64,000 bases of DNA, taken from NCBI RefSeq assembly GCF_004000215.1, contig NZ_RBVY01000001.1, forward strand, positions 248,001-312,000. The letters are read 5' to 3'. Below, one piece after another: positions 8,455 through 17,178 of this stretch. The stretch comes from Nitratireductor alexandrii (GTDB lineage: Bacteria > Pseudomonadota > Alphaproteobacteria > Rhizobiales > Rhizobiaceae). The notes under the pieces are model-generated. The model ran no database searches, was not told the origin of the DNA, and saw only the letters and a program-made list of their open reading frames with translations. Each line of letters opens with the position of its first letter. Positions within the stretch are counted from its first letter, which is position 1. Both the position numbers and the translations under genes were made by a program.

Positions 8455-9972
8455 ATGTGCGGTTTCGTGTGTCTGTGGAACGTCGGCGACGAGGCGCTCG
8501 CCGCCGCGATGATCGACAAGATCGCCCATCGCGGGCCGGACGCCGTCGCCGTCGCCCGCGCCCCGCACACGCCGGTGGTAATGGCGCATTGCCGTTTGTC
8601 GATCATCGGACCGCAGGACGGTGCGCAGCCGATCCATCAGGGCGACGACATTCTGGTGGTCAATGGCGAGATCTACAATCACGTCGATCTGCGCGCCATC
8701 CTCGGAGAAAGCGTCTTCGAAACCAAAAGCGATTCGGAGACGATCCTGCATCTGTCGCGCAAGGCCAGCCAGCGCTGGGTGTCGCAGCTCGACGGCATGT
8801 TCGCTTTCGTGCTCGCCACGCGCGGACGCATTCTTGCCGGGCGCGATCCGCTCGGCATCAAGCCGCTCTACGTCGCCCGGCTCGGCGGCGGTTTCGCCTT
8901 CGCTTCCGAGTTGAAGGCGTTCGACGGCTTGGCCGTGTCAGACATCGAGGCGATACCGCCCGGCTCCCTTTTCGACAGCGATGGCGACATGCGCCGCTGG
9001 TTTCGCCTGCCCCACGGCGCGGCCGAACCCGAGACGGGGCTCGACGAACAGGCGACGTGGCGTGAATTGCGTCTGGTGCTGGAGGACGCGGTCAAGAAAT
9101 GGATGGTCGCCGATGTCGAGGTCGGCGCCTTCCTGTCGGGCGGGCTCGACAGTTCCATCGTCGCCGCGCTGGCGGCCAGGGCCGCGCCGTCGCGGCTGAA
9201 GACCTTTTCGGTCGGGCTGGACGGCAGCCCGGACCTCGTCGCGGCGCGGCGGGTCGCCGCCCATATCGGCAGCGAGCATTTCGAACACGCCTTCACCCCC
9301 GACGACGTCGCGCGCGTGCTGCCGCATGTGATCTACCATCTCGAAAGCGCGGATGTGGACCTGGTGCGCAGCGCCGTGCCGACCCATTTCGCCGCCGCGC
9401 TGGCGCGCCGCCATGTCAAGGCGGTGCTGACCGGCGAGGGCGCGGACGAGCTGTTCGCCGGTTACACCTATCATCACGCCTATGTCGACCGGCCGCGCGC
9501 TCTTGCCGACGAACTGACCCGTTCGCTGGCCACGATGCACAACATCAATCTGCAGCGCGTCGACCGCATTACCATGGCCGAGAGCCTGGAGGCGCGCACG
9601 CCCTTCCTGGACCGCGATCTGATCGCCTTCGCCCAGGCGATTCCCGCCTCCTTGAAAATGCGCCGCACCGATCCGTCCGCGGCCGAAAGCACGGGCCCGA
9701 CCACGGAAAAATGGGTCCTGCGCAAGGCCTGCCAGGACCTGCTGCCGCACGATCTGATCTGGCGCAAGAAGGCGCAGTTCGACGAGGGGTCGGGCACGGT
9801 CGAGGCGCTGTCCGAGGCGCTGATGATCATGGAAGGGGCGAAGGCGCCGCTCGACCGGGTGGCGGAGGGCGCGGTCTACGAACGCCTGCTGCGTGCGCGC
9901 TACCGGAACCCCGAGCGCGTGCTGGCCAATGCCGGCAGATGGGAGGCTGGCCGGGTCGCGCTCGCGGTTTGA
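8455..9972 (+). CDS. asnB: Asparagine synthetase, glutamine-hydrolysing
   Basis: The 505-aa enzyme converts aspartate, glutamine and ATP to asparagine. The start MCGF places the catalytic Cys at position 2 of the class II glutaminase domain (with RLSIIGP and NGEIYNH motifs). The synthetase domain has the PP-loop FLSGGLDSSIVAAL (Ser at about residue 228) and GEGADELFAGY. ATG 8455 is fixed by the required N-terminal Cys; the open frame extends upstream without meaning. It is divergent from the sugar-import operon and shares its control region. It is somewhat shorter than E. coli AsnB (554 aa). Confidence 0.93.
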   Translation: MCGFVCLWNVGDEALAAAMIDKIAHRGPDAVAVARAPHTPVVMAHCRLSIIGPQDGAQPIHQGDDILVVNGEIYNHVDLRAILGESVFETKSDSETILHLSRKASQRWVSQLDGMFAFVLATRGRILAGRDPLGIKPLYVARLGGGFAFASELKAFDGLAVSDIEAIPPGSLFDSDGDMRRWFRLPHGAAEPETGLDEQATWRELRLVLEDAVKKWMVADVEVGAFLSGGLDSSIVAALAARAAPSRLKTFSVGLDGSPDLVAARRVAAHIGSEHFEHAFTPDDVARVLPHVIYHLESADVDLVRSAVPTHFAAALARRHVKAVLTGEGADELFAGYTYHHAYVDRPRALADELTRSLATMHNINLQRVDRITMAESLEARTPFLDRDLIAFAQAIPASLKMRRTDPSAAESTGPTTEKWVLRKACQDLLPHDLIWRKKAQFDEGSGTVEALSEALMIMEGAKAPLDRVAEGAVYERLLRARYRNPERVLANAGRWEAGRVALAV

Positions 9973-9984
9973 CGCGGCGCGCGT

Positions 9985-11010
9985 CTACGGCCGCGCGTCG
10001 TTCCAGTGCACCATCGGCAGTCCGGCGACCGGGCTGCGAAAGGATGGAATGGTGGTGCCGCGCAGCGAACCGATATAGACCGTTTGCAGATCCGGCCCGC
10101 CGAAGGTGACGCTGGCGAACCAGGGCGCGATCGTGCCGCCGCAGGCCAGCATCAATTCCGGCGTCGCCTTGCCGGCTTCGAACGCCTCCATCAGCCGCCG
10201 GCTCGGCCCGGGATTGTCGTCGTCGAGGATGATGCGCAAATCGCCGTCCGGCGTGATGGCGAAGATGCGGTCGCTCATCACATGCGTGCCCCACAGATTG
10301 CCGTAGGCGTCGAAGGCGATGCCGTCGATGAAGGCGCCGTGGTCCTCGGGCCCGTAGGTCTGGCGCTGCGACAGCGTGCCGTCCTCGCCGACGCGGAAGC
10401 GGATCACCCTGCGGCCGGTGGTTTCCACGACATAGAGCCATTCCTCCTTGGCATCGAGGCGGATCTCGTTGGTGAAGGCGATGCCGTCGGCTACCGTGCG
10501 TACGCGCTCGCCCTCCACCAGCAGGATCGACCCGTCGCGGATCAGGCGGCCTGCGGCTTCCATCCAGTTCCTGATCTGGGTCGAGACCGTCACCCAGAGC
10601 CGGTCCCTGGAATCGCGCAGCACGAAATTGACCTTGCCGATCGGCTTGCCGTCGACCTGGTCGAGCAGCACTTTGGTGTCTCCATTGCGGGTCATCAGCT
10701 CGAGGCAGTCGGTGCCGAAATTGGAGATGTAGATCGAGCCGTCGCGGGCGAAGGCGAGCCCGTTCGGCAAGGTGCCTTCGGTAAAACGCTTGGCGTCGTC
10801 GGCCGCGGTGGCGAAGGCCTGGGCGTGGCTTTGCGCGATCAGTTCCTGCGAACCGTCGGGGCGGATATGCATGACGCCGGACCGTGCGTCGGCCGCCCAC
10901 AGGCTGCCGTCGCGCTCGGCCAGAATGCATTCGGGCCGCTGCAGGTCGCGGCCGACATGGCGGATGTCAGCTTTGGAGACGGTGAAGCCGTCGATCGGGT
11001 TTTTTGTCAT
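9985..11010 (-). CDS. SMP-30/gluconolactonase-family hydrolase
   Basis: The 341-aa protein contains repeated beta-propeller-like segments of the SMP-30/LRE family, such as RPECILAERDGSLWAADARSG, LPNGLAFARDGSIYISNFG and DGIAFDAYGNLWGTH, with the acidic and Asn residues that bind the catalytic divalent metal. Such enzymes hydrolyse lactones, including sugar and other cyclic esters. It has no signal peptide, so it is cytoplasmic. It is the last gene of the eight-gene TetR-TRAP operon, with its ribosome site (GGAGG) inside the end of the OsmC gene. Confidence 0.87.
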   Translation of the reverse strand: MTKNPIDGFTVSKADIRHVGRDLQRPECILAERDGSLWAADARSGVMHIRPDGSQELIAQSHAQAFATAADDAKRFTEGTLPNGLAFARDGSIYISNFGTDCLELMTRNGDTKVLLDQVDGKPIGKVNFVLRDSRDRLWVTVSTQIRNWMEAAGRLIRDGSILLVEGERVRTVADGIAFTNEIRLDAKEEWLYVVETTGRRVIRFRVGEDGTLSQRQTYGPEDHGAFIDGIAFDAYGNLWGTHVMSDRIFAITPDGDLRIILDDDNPGPSRRLMEAFEAGKATPELMLACGGTIAPWFASVTFGGPDLQTVYIGSLRGTTIPSFRSPVAGLPMVHWNDARP

Positions 11011-11011
11011 T

Positions 11012-11503
11012 TCAGACCTCCTGCCAGCCGTCCGCGGTCTTCATCCGGTGACGGATGGTGTTCCGCCGTCCCAGCGTCTGCTCGATGAAGCAGCCCTTCT
11101 TCGCCGTCTCGATCAGGGCGGCGACCTTGTCGTCCGCGTCCGGACTGTCGATCGAGACATCGATCTCGAAACCGCGCGGGGCGGTTTCGTAGACCCGGCC
11201 CGCCGCCTGCCAGTCCCATTGCACGCGGGCATCGACGGACAGGTCGTTCAGCGTGACGTCTAGCCGTTTGGCGAAGGCGCGGATCTGGGTCATGATGCAG
11301 CCGGTCAGCCCGGCCACGAACAGCGCCAGCGGCGGCGGGGCGCTGGCGTCGCCGCCGTGGAAGGCGCCCTCGTCGGTGGCCAGCGCGAACGGCCCCTCCT
11401 CGAAGGGCAGCACCATTGTCACGTCGAGCTCGTTGCGCATCTTGCCGGTCGCGGTGCCCCGGCAGTCGAATTGCACCATCGCCTTCTGCATTGCCGCGGC
11501 CAT
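11012..11503 (-). CDS. OsmC-family protein
   Basis: The 163-aa protein shows the OsmC/Ohr pattern: GDASAPPPLALFVAGLTGCIMTQIRAFAKRL with the conserved Cys at about residue 70, and a C-terminal CFIEQTL region holding the second Cys. Family members reduce organic peroxides or hydrolyse thioester-like substrates. Its place between a BKACE gene and a lactonase gene suggests an accessory catabolic role rather than general stress defence. The start at 11503 shares one base with the BKACE stop. Confidence 0.85.
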   Translation of the reverse strand: MAAAMQKAMVQFDCRGTATGKMRNELDVTMVLPFEEGPFALATDEGAFHGGDASAPPPLALFVAGLTGCIMTQIRAFAKRLDVTLNDLSVDARVQWDWQAAGRVYETAPRGFEIDVSIDSPDADDKVAALIETAKKGCFIEQTLGRRNTIRHRMKTADGWQEV

Positions 11504-12441
11504 CAGAATTTCACCCGGTCGCCGCCCTTCAACTCCAGAATGTCGCGGGCCTCGGCCGGCGTGGCGATGGTGTGGCCGAGCTCCTCGAGGATTTTCCGGA
11601 TCTTGGCGACCTGCTCGGCATTGGATTTCGCCAGCGTGCCCCGGCCGATATGCAGGGAATCCTCGAGCCCGACACGGACATGCCCGCCCAGCATGGCGGC
11701 CTGGGTGATGAACGGCATCTGGTAGCGGCCCGCCGCCAGCACCGACCAAACATAATCGTCGCCGAACAGCCGGTCGGCTGTCTGTTTCATGAAGATGACG
11801 TTTTCCATCTCCGCGCCGATGCCGCCCAGAATGCCGAAGATCGACTGCACCAGGAAGGGCGGCTTCACCAGGCCCCGGTCGACGAAATGGGCCAGATTAT
11901 AGAGATGGCCGACATCGTAGCATTCGTGCTCGAAACGCGTGCCGCAGCCCTCGCCGAGATGTTTGAGGATATAGCCGATGTCGCGGAAGGTGTTGCGGAA
12001 GATGAAGTCGTCGCTGGCTTCCAGGAACGGCTTTTCCCAGTCGAATTTCCAGTCCTTGTATTTGCCGGCGAGCGGGTGCAGCGCGAAATTCATCGAGCCC
12101 ATGTTGAGCGAGCACAGTTCCGGCTCGGCCTCAAGCGGCGCGGCCAGACGCTGCTCGATGGTCATGCCGAGCCCGCCGCCGGTGGTGATGTTGACGACCG
12201 CGTCTGTGGCCTGCTTGATGCGCGGCAGGAACTGCATGAACACCGCCGGGTCCGGCGTCGGCCTGCCGGTCTCGGGATCGCGGGCGTGCAGGTGGATGAT
12301 CGACGCGCCGGCCTCGGCCGCCTCGATCGACTGGCGCGCGATCTCGTCGGGCGTGATCGGCAGCGCGTCCGACATGGTCGGCGTGTGCACGCCGCCGGTA
12401 ACCGCGCAGGTGATGATGACCTTGTCGTTCTTGCGGGCCAT
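11503..12441 (-). CDS. Beta-keto acid cleavage enzyme (BKACE, formerly DUF849)
   Basis: The 312-aa protein has the BKACE features: VIITCAVTGG at the start, the zinc-binding HLHARDPETGRP (about residues 49-60), and the late GGHVRVGLEDSLHIGRG with catalytic-region residues. BKACEs condense a beta-keto acid with acetyl-CoA and split it to acetoacetate and a CoA thioester; the founding member is 3-keto-5-aminohexanoate cleavage enzyme in lysine fermentation. The substrate depends on pocket residues that I cannot assign. It sits between cyclase and OsmC genes in the TRAP operon, so its substrate probably derives from the imported acid. A second, divergent BKACE is at 25407. Confidence 0.92.
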   Translation of the reverse strand: MARKNDKVIITCAVTGGVHTPTMSDALPITPDEIARQSIEAAEAGASIIHLHARDPETGRPTPDPAVFMQFLPRIKQATDAVVNITTGGGLGMTIEQRLAAPLEAEPELCSLNMGSMNFALHPLAGKYKDWKFDWEKPFLEASDDFIFRNTFRDIGYILKHLGEGCGTRFEHECYDVGHLYNLAHFVDRGLVKPPFLVQSIFGILGGIGAEMENVIFMKQTADRLFGDDYVWSVLAAGRYQMPFITQAAMLGGHVRVGLEDSLHIGRGTLAKSNAEQVAKIRKILEELGHTIATPAEARDILELKGGDRVKF

Positions 12442-12452
12442 GGGTCTGATCC

Positions 12453-13229
12453 TCAGTCGTTGAAAATGGCGACGGCGCGGGTGAAGCCTGCCGAGGCCGC
12501 CTTGATCTTGAAGGGAAAGCAGGCGATCTCGTAGCCGGTCGCCGGCAGCTGATCGAGATTGGCAAGCTTTTCCAGGTGGCAGTAGCCGATCTCCATCCCG
12601 GCGCGGTGGCCTTCCCAGATGATTTTCGGGTCGTGCGTTTCGGCGAATTTTTTCGCCGTGTGCACGAACGGCGCATCCCAGCTCCAGCCGTCGGTGCCGG
12701 TCACGCGCACGCCGCGCTCCAGCAGGTAAAGCGTCGCCTCCCGCCCCATGCCGCAGCCCTTGGCGACATAGTCTGGCTTGCCGTAATGCGCGCCGGCCGT
12801 GGTGTTGACCACGACGATGTCGAGCGGGTTGAGCGTGTGGCCGATGCGCGCCAGTTCCGCCTCGACATCGGCGGCGGTAACGACATAGCCGTCCTCGAAA
12901 TGGCGGAAATCGAGCTTGACCCCGGGATTGAAGCACCATTCCAGCGGCACCTCGTCGATGGTGATGGCGCGCTCGCCATTGTTCATCGTCGAGGCGTAGT
13001 GCCAGGGCGCGTCGAGATGGGTGCCGTTATGGGTGGAGACGCTCAACTGCTCGACGGCCCAGCCTTCGCCGCTGGGCAGTTGGTCCTTGTCGAGCCCGGG
13101 AAAGAAACCGGTGATCTGGTCGGCCGTCATTCGATGATCGAAATAGTCGATCTTCGGCAGCGCCATTGGCGGGTCCGAGGCGATATCGGTTTCGAGCGGA
13201 ACGGAAAGGTCGACGATTCTGCGCGGCAT
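12453..13229 (-). CDS. Cyclase/kynurenine-formamidase-like metal hydrolase
   Basis: The 258-aa protein has the metal-binding signature HNGTHLDAPWHY at about residues 67-78, which defines the cyclase family (PF04199: kynurenine formamidase, isatin hydrolase and relatives). These use Zn or Mn to hydrolyse amide, lactam or similar bonds. It lies directly behind the TRAP permease gene (9 bases) and ahead of the BKACE gene. A first hydrolytic step on the imported compound is a reasonable guess; kynurenine itself is not supported because no other kynurenine genes are present. Confidence 0.9.
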   Translation of the reverse strand: MPRRIVDLSVPLETDIASDPPMALPKIDYFDHRMTADQITGFFPGLDKDQLPSGEGWAVEQLSVSTHNGTHLDAPWHYASTMNNGERAITIDEVPLEWCFNPGVKLDFRHFEDGYVVTAADVEAELARIGHTLNPLDIVVVNTTAGAHYGKPDYVAKGCGMGREATLYLLERGVRVTGTDGWSWDAPFVHTAKKFAETHDPKIIWEGHRAGMEIGYCHLEKLANLDQLPATGYEIACFPFKIKAASAGFTRAVAIFND

Positions 13230-13238
13230 GGGTGGTCC

Positions 13239-14552
13239 TCAACGGCCTAGGGGCAGGGTTGCAAGGGAGGGGAAGGCGAGCACGAGGATGAGCACGACGG
13301 CCATCATCAGCGCGAAGGGGGCGGCGCCGCGGAAAATGTCGCCGAGGCTGATCGTGTCGTCGTCGAGCGTCGACTTGATGACGAAGACGGAGATGCCGAA
13401 AGGCGGCGTCAGCAGGCCGATCTCGACCGCGATCACCGTGACGATGCCGAACCAGACCAGGTCGACGCCCATCGGCTGCAGCACCGGCAGCATCAACGGC
13501 ACCAGGATCAGCATGATCGAGGAGGAATCGAGGATCGTGCCCATGACGATGACCAGCAGCACATAGGCGATGATCACGCCCCAAAAGCCGATATCGGCGG
13601 TCGCCACGAAGGCGCCGAACTCGTTCGGCACGCCCGAAAGCGCCAACATACGCGAATACATCTGCGCCGCGATGATCAGGAAGCAGACCGAGGCCGTGAC
13701 CAGTCCGGTATCGGTCAGCACGTTCCAGAAACTGGAGACGGTGAGCGCGCGCCGCCACAGGCCGATGACGATCGCACCGAGGCAGCCGACGGCGCCGGCC
13801 TCGATCGGGGTGAAGGCGCCCAGATAGATCCCGCCCAGCACGACGAGGATCAGGATCACGATCGGCAGTCCCTTGGCCATCATTTCGCGGCTCGACAGGC
13901 TGTGCAGCCGATCGCCGGACAGGTCCTCGCCGATGAAGCGCGGCCAGAAACGGGCCATCGCGATCACCCCGCCGGCGAAGATCGCGGCCAGAAGCAGGCC
14001 GGGAATGATGCCGGCGATGAACAGATCGCCCACCGATTGCTCGGTCAAGAGCCCGTAGAGAATGAGAAGCAGACTCGGCGGAATCAGCATGCCGAGCACC
14101 GAGGAGCCGGCGACCACGCCGACCGAAAACTGCTTGGTATAGCCGTGCCGCACCATTTCCGGCACGGCAATGCGGGTGAAGACGGCGGCCGAGGCGATCG
14201 AGATGCCGGTAATGGCGGCGAAGATCGCGTTGGCGGCGACGGTGGAGACGCCGAGCCCGCCTTTCAGGCGCTGGAAAAGCTGGGCGGCGACGTCGTAGGC
14301 GTCACGGCCCATGCCGGTGACGGACACCAGGAACCCCATCAGCACGAAAAGCGGCACCACGCCGAAGAAATAGGACGAGATCGTCTCGGAAGCCGCGAGC
14401 GCCAGAAGCTTGCCGGCCAGGAGCGGCGAGCCCTTGATCAGCCAGACCCCGACATAGGAGCACAGCATCAATGCGATCGGCACCCACAGCCCGGCATAGA
14501 CGAGCACGACCATGGCGCCGAGCGTGGCGAGACCGATTTCGAACGGGCTCAT
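13239..14552 (-). CDS. dctM: TRAP transporter large permease subunit (DctM)
   Basis: The 437-aa very hydrophobic protein starts MSPFEIGLATLGAMVVLVYAG and carries about 12 membrane segments with DctM motifs such as GMLIPPSLLLILYG and TPPFGISVFV (a repeated PP-x-G element in each half). It moves the substrate with Na+ or H+ symport. It overlaps the small subunit gene by 4 bases. Confidence 0.95.
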   Translation of the reverse strand: MSPFEIGLATLGAMVVLVYAGLWVPIALMLCSYVGVWLIKGSPLLAGKLLALAASETISSYFFGVVPLFVLMGFLVSVTGMGRDAYDVAAQLFQRLKGGLGVSTVAANAIFAAITGISIASAAVFTRIAVPEMVRHGYTKQFSVGVVAGSSVLGMLIPPSLLLILYGLLTEQSVGDLFIAGIIPGLLLAAIFAGGVIAMARFWPRFIGEDLSGDRLHSLSSREMMAKGLPIVILILVVLGGIYLGAFTPIEAGAVGCLGAIVIGLWRRALTVSSFWNVLTDTGLVTASVCFLIIAAQMYSRMLALSGVPNEFGAFVATADIGFWGVIIAYVLLVIVMGTILDSSSIMLILVPLMLPVLQPMGVDLVWFGIVTVIAVEIGLLTPPFGISVFVIKSTLDDDTISLGDIFRGAAPFALMMAVVLILVLAFPSLATLPLGR

Positions 14553-15133
14553 CGTCCGCGCTCCCCGCCCGCGCCGTCATCGTCTCCGGTCACCGTAAGG
14601 TAGGCGGCGATCAGGCCGGAAATCGCCATTTGCATGATCAGCGCCGCGCAGCCGATCAGGATGACCAGCTTCACCGGCCAGTCCGGCGCGGTGAAGTCGC
14701 CGAACGTGCCGACATAGGTGTTGCGTTCCCAGGCTTTTTGAAACAGCGGATAGCTCGCCGACAACACGAACCAGATCAGCGCCAGCGCGGCGCTGGCATA
14801 GACCAGTTCGATAGCGTGGCGCAGGCGCGGGGCCCGTGCCGCGATCAGGTCGAGAAAGGCGTCCGTGCGGGTGAAGCGGCCCATGCGGAAGGCCTGCGAC
14901 ACCTGCAGGAAGACGATCGCCACGATCGACATCGAGACGATTTCCGGTACGCCGGAGATCGGCGCGAGGAACAGCTCGCGGCCGATCACGTCGGCATTGA
15001 CCAGCACGACGAGGCCGAGGATCAGCAGCGTGCCGAGCACGTTGAGGCCGTTGGAGACGCCATCGGCGAGCGCGCGGAGGCGCCGTCCCGCCCCGGAGCC
15101 GCGGCGTGGCTCCGGCGTTTGCTGTTCTGTCAT
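14549..15133 (-). CDS. dctQ: TRAP transporter small permease subunit (DctQ)
   Basis: The 194-aa protein has four hydrophobic segments (starting LNVLGTLLILGLVVLVNADVIGREL, about residues 30-54) in the DctQ arrangement and hydrophilic termini. It forms the membrane complex with DctM. The start at 15133 lies 20 bases behind the binding-protein stop, consistent with one transcript. Confidence 0.92.
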   Translation of the reverse strand: MTEQQTPEPRRGSGAGRRLRALADGVSNGLNVLGTLLILGLVVLVNADVIGRELFLAPISGVPEIVSMSIVAIVFLQVSQAFRMGRFTRTDAFLDLIAARAPRLRHAIELVYASAALALIWFVLSASYPLFQKAWERNTYVGTFGDFTAPDWPVKLVILIGCAALIMQMAISGLIAAYLTVTGDDDGAGGERGR

Positions 15134-15153
15134 GGCCGCTTACCCGAGGGGGA

Positions 15154-16218
15154 TTATTCCTGGTCCCAGTTGCGCACCGGCGCGCCGCCGGCCGCGCGGA
15201 TCGCATCGAGATAGGCTTTCAGGATCTCGGTCCCCGCCTTGCCCTCGCTGTCGACCTGGGCCGCCCATTTCTTGGCGACGTTGTCCATGCCGGCGGCCCA
15301 TTTCTGGCGGAACTCCTGATCGACCTCGGAGATCGTCGCGCCCTGTTCCTGCATCGCCTTGAAGCTCGCCGTCACCGCCTTGTCGAGATCGTCGAGATAA
15401 GCGGCCTTATAGGTGTCGGCGGCGTCCTTGAGTGCCTTTTGGACGGCGTCCGGCTGGCTGTCGAACCAGTCCTTGTTGGCCGCGATCGCACCGGCATATT
15501 GGGCGCCGAAGCCGATCCGTGTGATGTGCGGCGCGACCTCGTGCAGCTTGCCCGGCAGGGCGGCGGTGGCGAACACGATCACGCCGTCGTACACGCCGGT
15601 CTTGATCTCGTTGTAGTAGGTGGTGAGATTGCCCGAGACGCCGACCGCGCCGGTGCCTTCCAGCCAGTTCACCGCCGGTCCGGGCGCGCCGATCTTCTTG
15701 CCGTTGAGGTCCTCGATCGAGTTGACCGGGAACGTCGTCATCAACACGTAATCGTCAATGGCGATCGGCCCGCCGAGATATTCGAGCCCGTTTTCCTCCC
15801 AGGTCGACAGCATCGCCTGGTTGGTCTCGTGCAGGGCGTCGATGGTTTCCACCACCAGGCTCGGATCGCTGGAAACGAACGGCGTGTAATAGGTCACGTT
15901 CTGCAGCGACAGCTTGGCTGGATCGAAGACCGACGAGATGCCGCCGATTTCGGCCAGGCCTTCCTCGACGGCCTCGAGCTCGTCGCCGACCTTGGCCAGC
16001 GAGCCGCCATATTGCTCGTCCCAGTTGATCGTGTGCCCGCTGCCCTCCAACTGCTTGTTCACGGCCGGAATGAAGACCTCGTTGGCCAGCCGGACCCAGC
16101 GAAAGACCGGCGGATGCCCGGCCACGTAGGTCACATTGATGGTCTCGGCGCGGGCAGCCGTCGCCGCCGCCACGGCCAGGGCCGCGATCATCGTCTTGCG
16201 CAAGGTTGGTACGAACAT
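15154..16218 (-). CDS. dctP: TRAP transporter solute-binding protein (DctP)
   Basis: The 354-aa protein has a signal peptide (cut after about residue 24, AARA) and the DctP fold hallmarks: GHPPVFRWVRLANEVFIPAV, DEQYGGSLAKVGDELEAVEEG and the central KKIGAPGPAVNWLEGTGA segment, where DctP proteins usually place a carboxylate-binding Arg. The expected Arg is not evident at that spot, so the ligand may not be a simple C4 acid. It is periplasmic and feeds the DctQM pair downstream. Confidence 0.92.
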   Translation of the reverse strand: MFVPTLRKTMIAALAVAAATAARAETINVTYVAGHPPVFRWVRLANEVFIPAVNKQLEGSGHTINWDEQYGGSLAKVGDELEAVEEGLAEIGGISSVFDPAKLSLQNVTYYTPFVSSDPSLVVETIDALHETNQAMLSTWEENGLEYLGGPIAIDDYVLMTTFPVNSIEDLNGKKIGAPGPAVNWLEGTGAVGVSGNLTTYYNEIKTGVYDGVIVFATAALPGKLHEVAPHITRIGFGAQYAGAIAANKDWFDSQPDAVQKALKDAADTYKAAYLDDLDKAVTASFKAMQEQGATISEVDQEFRQKWAAGMDNVAKKWAAQVDSEGKAGTEILKAYLDAIRAAGGAPVRNWDQE

Positions 16219-16247
16219 CTTTTCCTCCCGGTGTTCGTTGGTCTGGC

Positions 16248-16895
16248 TTAGCGTTTCTGCATCAAGCTGCTGACGCCGCCACTGGCAAAGGCGACGACGG
16301 AGCGGATCAGTTGTTCGGTGTCGACGCGGTCGTAGCGATCGTGCGACATCGGGCCCGCGCGCCCCTCGATGCCGATCGAGGCGATGCCAGTGCCAAGCGA
16401 CAGCAGATAGGCGCGGATGGCGTCGCTTTCGCTCATTGCGGGCGCGACCTCCTGGAACGCCTCCACGAATCGGCGCGCGATGCCGTCGAAATTCTCCGCC
16501 ACGATCCGCTTGGCCAGGTCGTCGACGGAATGCGTCAGCACCGCCAGCAGTTTCACATAGGCGTAGCCGCCGCGCTCGCCGTCGGTGCCGAGCTCGATCA
16601 ACGGGCGCAGGAACGCATCGATCAACTGCTCCACGCTCGGCGCGCCCGCCGCGCGCAGCGCGGCGAGCCGCTCCTGGCGCTGCGTGTTCACGAAGGTCGA
16701 ACGCCTGCGCATGATCGCTTCGAGCAGGCCTTCCTTGGAGCCGAAATAATAGGCGATCATGGCCTGGTTGACGCCGGCCTCGCGAGCGATCGCGCGCATC
16801 GAGGCGCCGTTGTAGCCGAACTCGGCGAACGCCCTCTCGCCCGCGAACAGGATCGCGGTGCTGACGTCGTTATCCGCGCGCGACTGGGTGAGCAC
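16248..16895 (-). CDS. TetR-family regulator, first gene of the TRAP catabolic operon
   Basis: The 215-aa protein has the TetR DNA-binding domain (FAEFGYNGASMRAIAREAG then VNQAMIAYYFGSKEGLLEAI, about residues 23-60) and a variable effector domain. The start is GTG at 16895, chosen because GGGAGGAAGG lies 7 bases upstream. It runs in the same direction as dctP, only 29 bases apart, so it is probably the first gene of the transcript it controls. The dyad at 16913-16934 abuts its ribosome site, which fits autorepression. Confidence 0.9.
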   Translation of the reverse strand: MLTQSRADNDVSTAILFAGERAFAEFGYNGASMRAIAREAGVNQAMIAYYFGSKEGLLEAIMRRRSTFVNTQRQERLAALRAAGAPSVEQLIDAFLRPLIELGTDGERGGYAYVKLLAVLTHSVDDLAKRIVAENFDGIARRFVEAFQEVAPAMSESDAIRAYLLSLGTGIASIGIEGRAGPMSHDRYDRVDTEQLIRSVVAFASGGVSSLMQKR

Positions 16896-16912
16896 GGCAG
16901 CCTTCCTCCCTT

Positions 16913-16934
16913 ATTCATTAAACGTTTGACGAAT
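16913..16934. promoter_or_regulatory. 22-bp dyad, probable operator of the adjacent TetR
   Basis: The sequence ATTCATTAAACGTTTGACGAAT is a palindrome apart from two mismatched pairs, with AAACGTTT at its centre. It ends 18 bases before the TetR GTG start and next to its ribosome site, as expected for an autoregulatory TetR operator controlling the eight-gene operon to the left. Confidence 0.7.
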
Positions 16935-17063
16935 TCGCGGATTGTGTCAAGGCCGACGTCGCGTCCCCGCGCGGCGGCCGCGCCGCCGGGACCGGGTGAG
17001 CCGAAGGGACCGACACGCTTGGAGCGCGCTATCGCGGGCTTTGACGGCCGTGGCGTGCGAGAG

Positions 17064-17085
17064 ACGGTCGTTGGACAACGACCGT
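17064..17085. promoter_or_regulatory. Perfect 22-bp inverted repeat upstream of the TAXI-TRAP operon
   Basis: ACGGTCGTTG (17064-17073) and CAACGACCGT (17076-17085) are exact complements around central GA. The site is 94 bases upstream of the TAXI binding-protein start. There is no T-run on either side, so it is a better candidate for a protein-binding site than for a terminator. No obvious dedicated regulator of the rightward operon lies next to it except the divergent TetR, whose own dyad is different. Confidence 0.55.
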
Positions 17086-17178
17086 AACGTGTGGCGAATA
17101 TCGGTGCGGCGGTTGACGTTGGCGCCGCGATGGTGCCTGAATACGCCACCACTTAACCCCAGTTAGAGGGAGGAAAAC

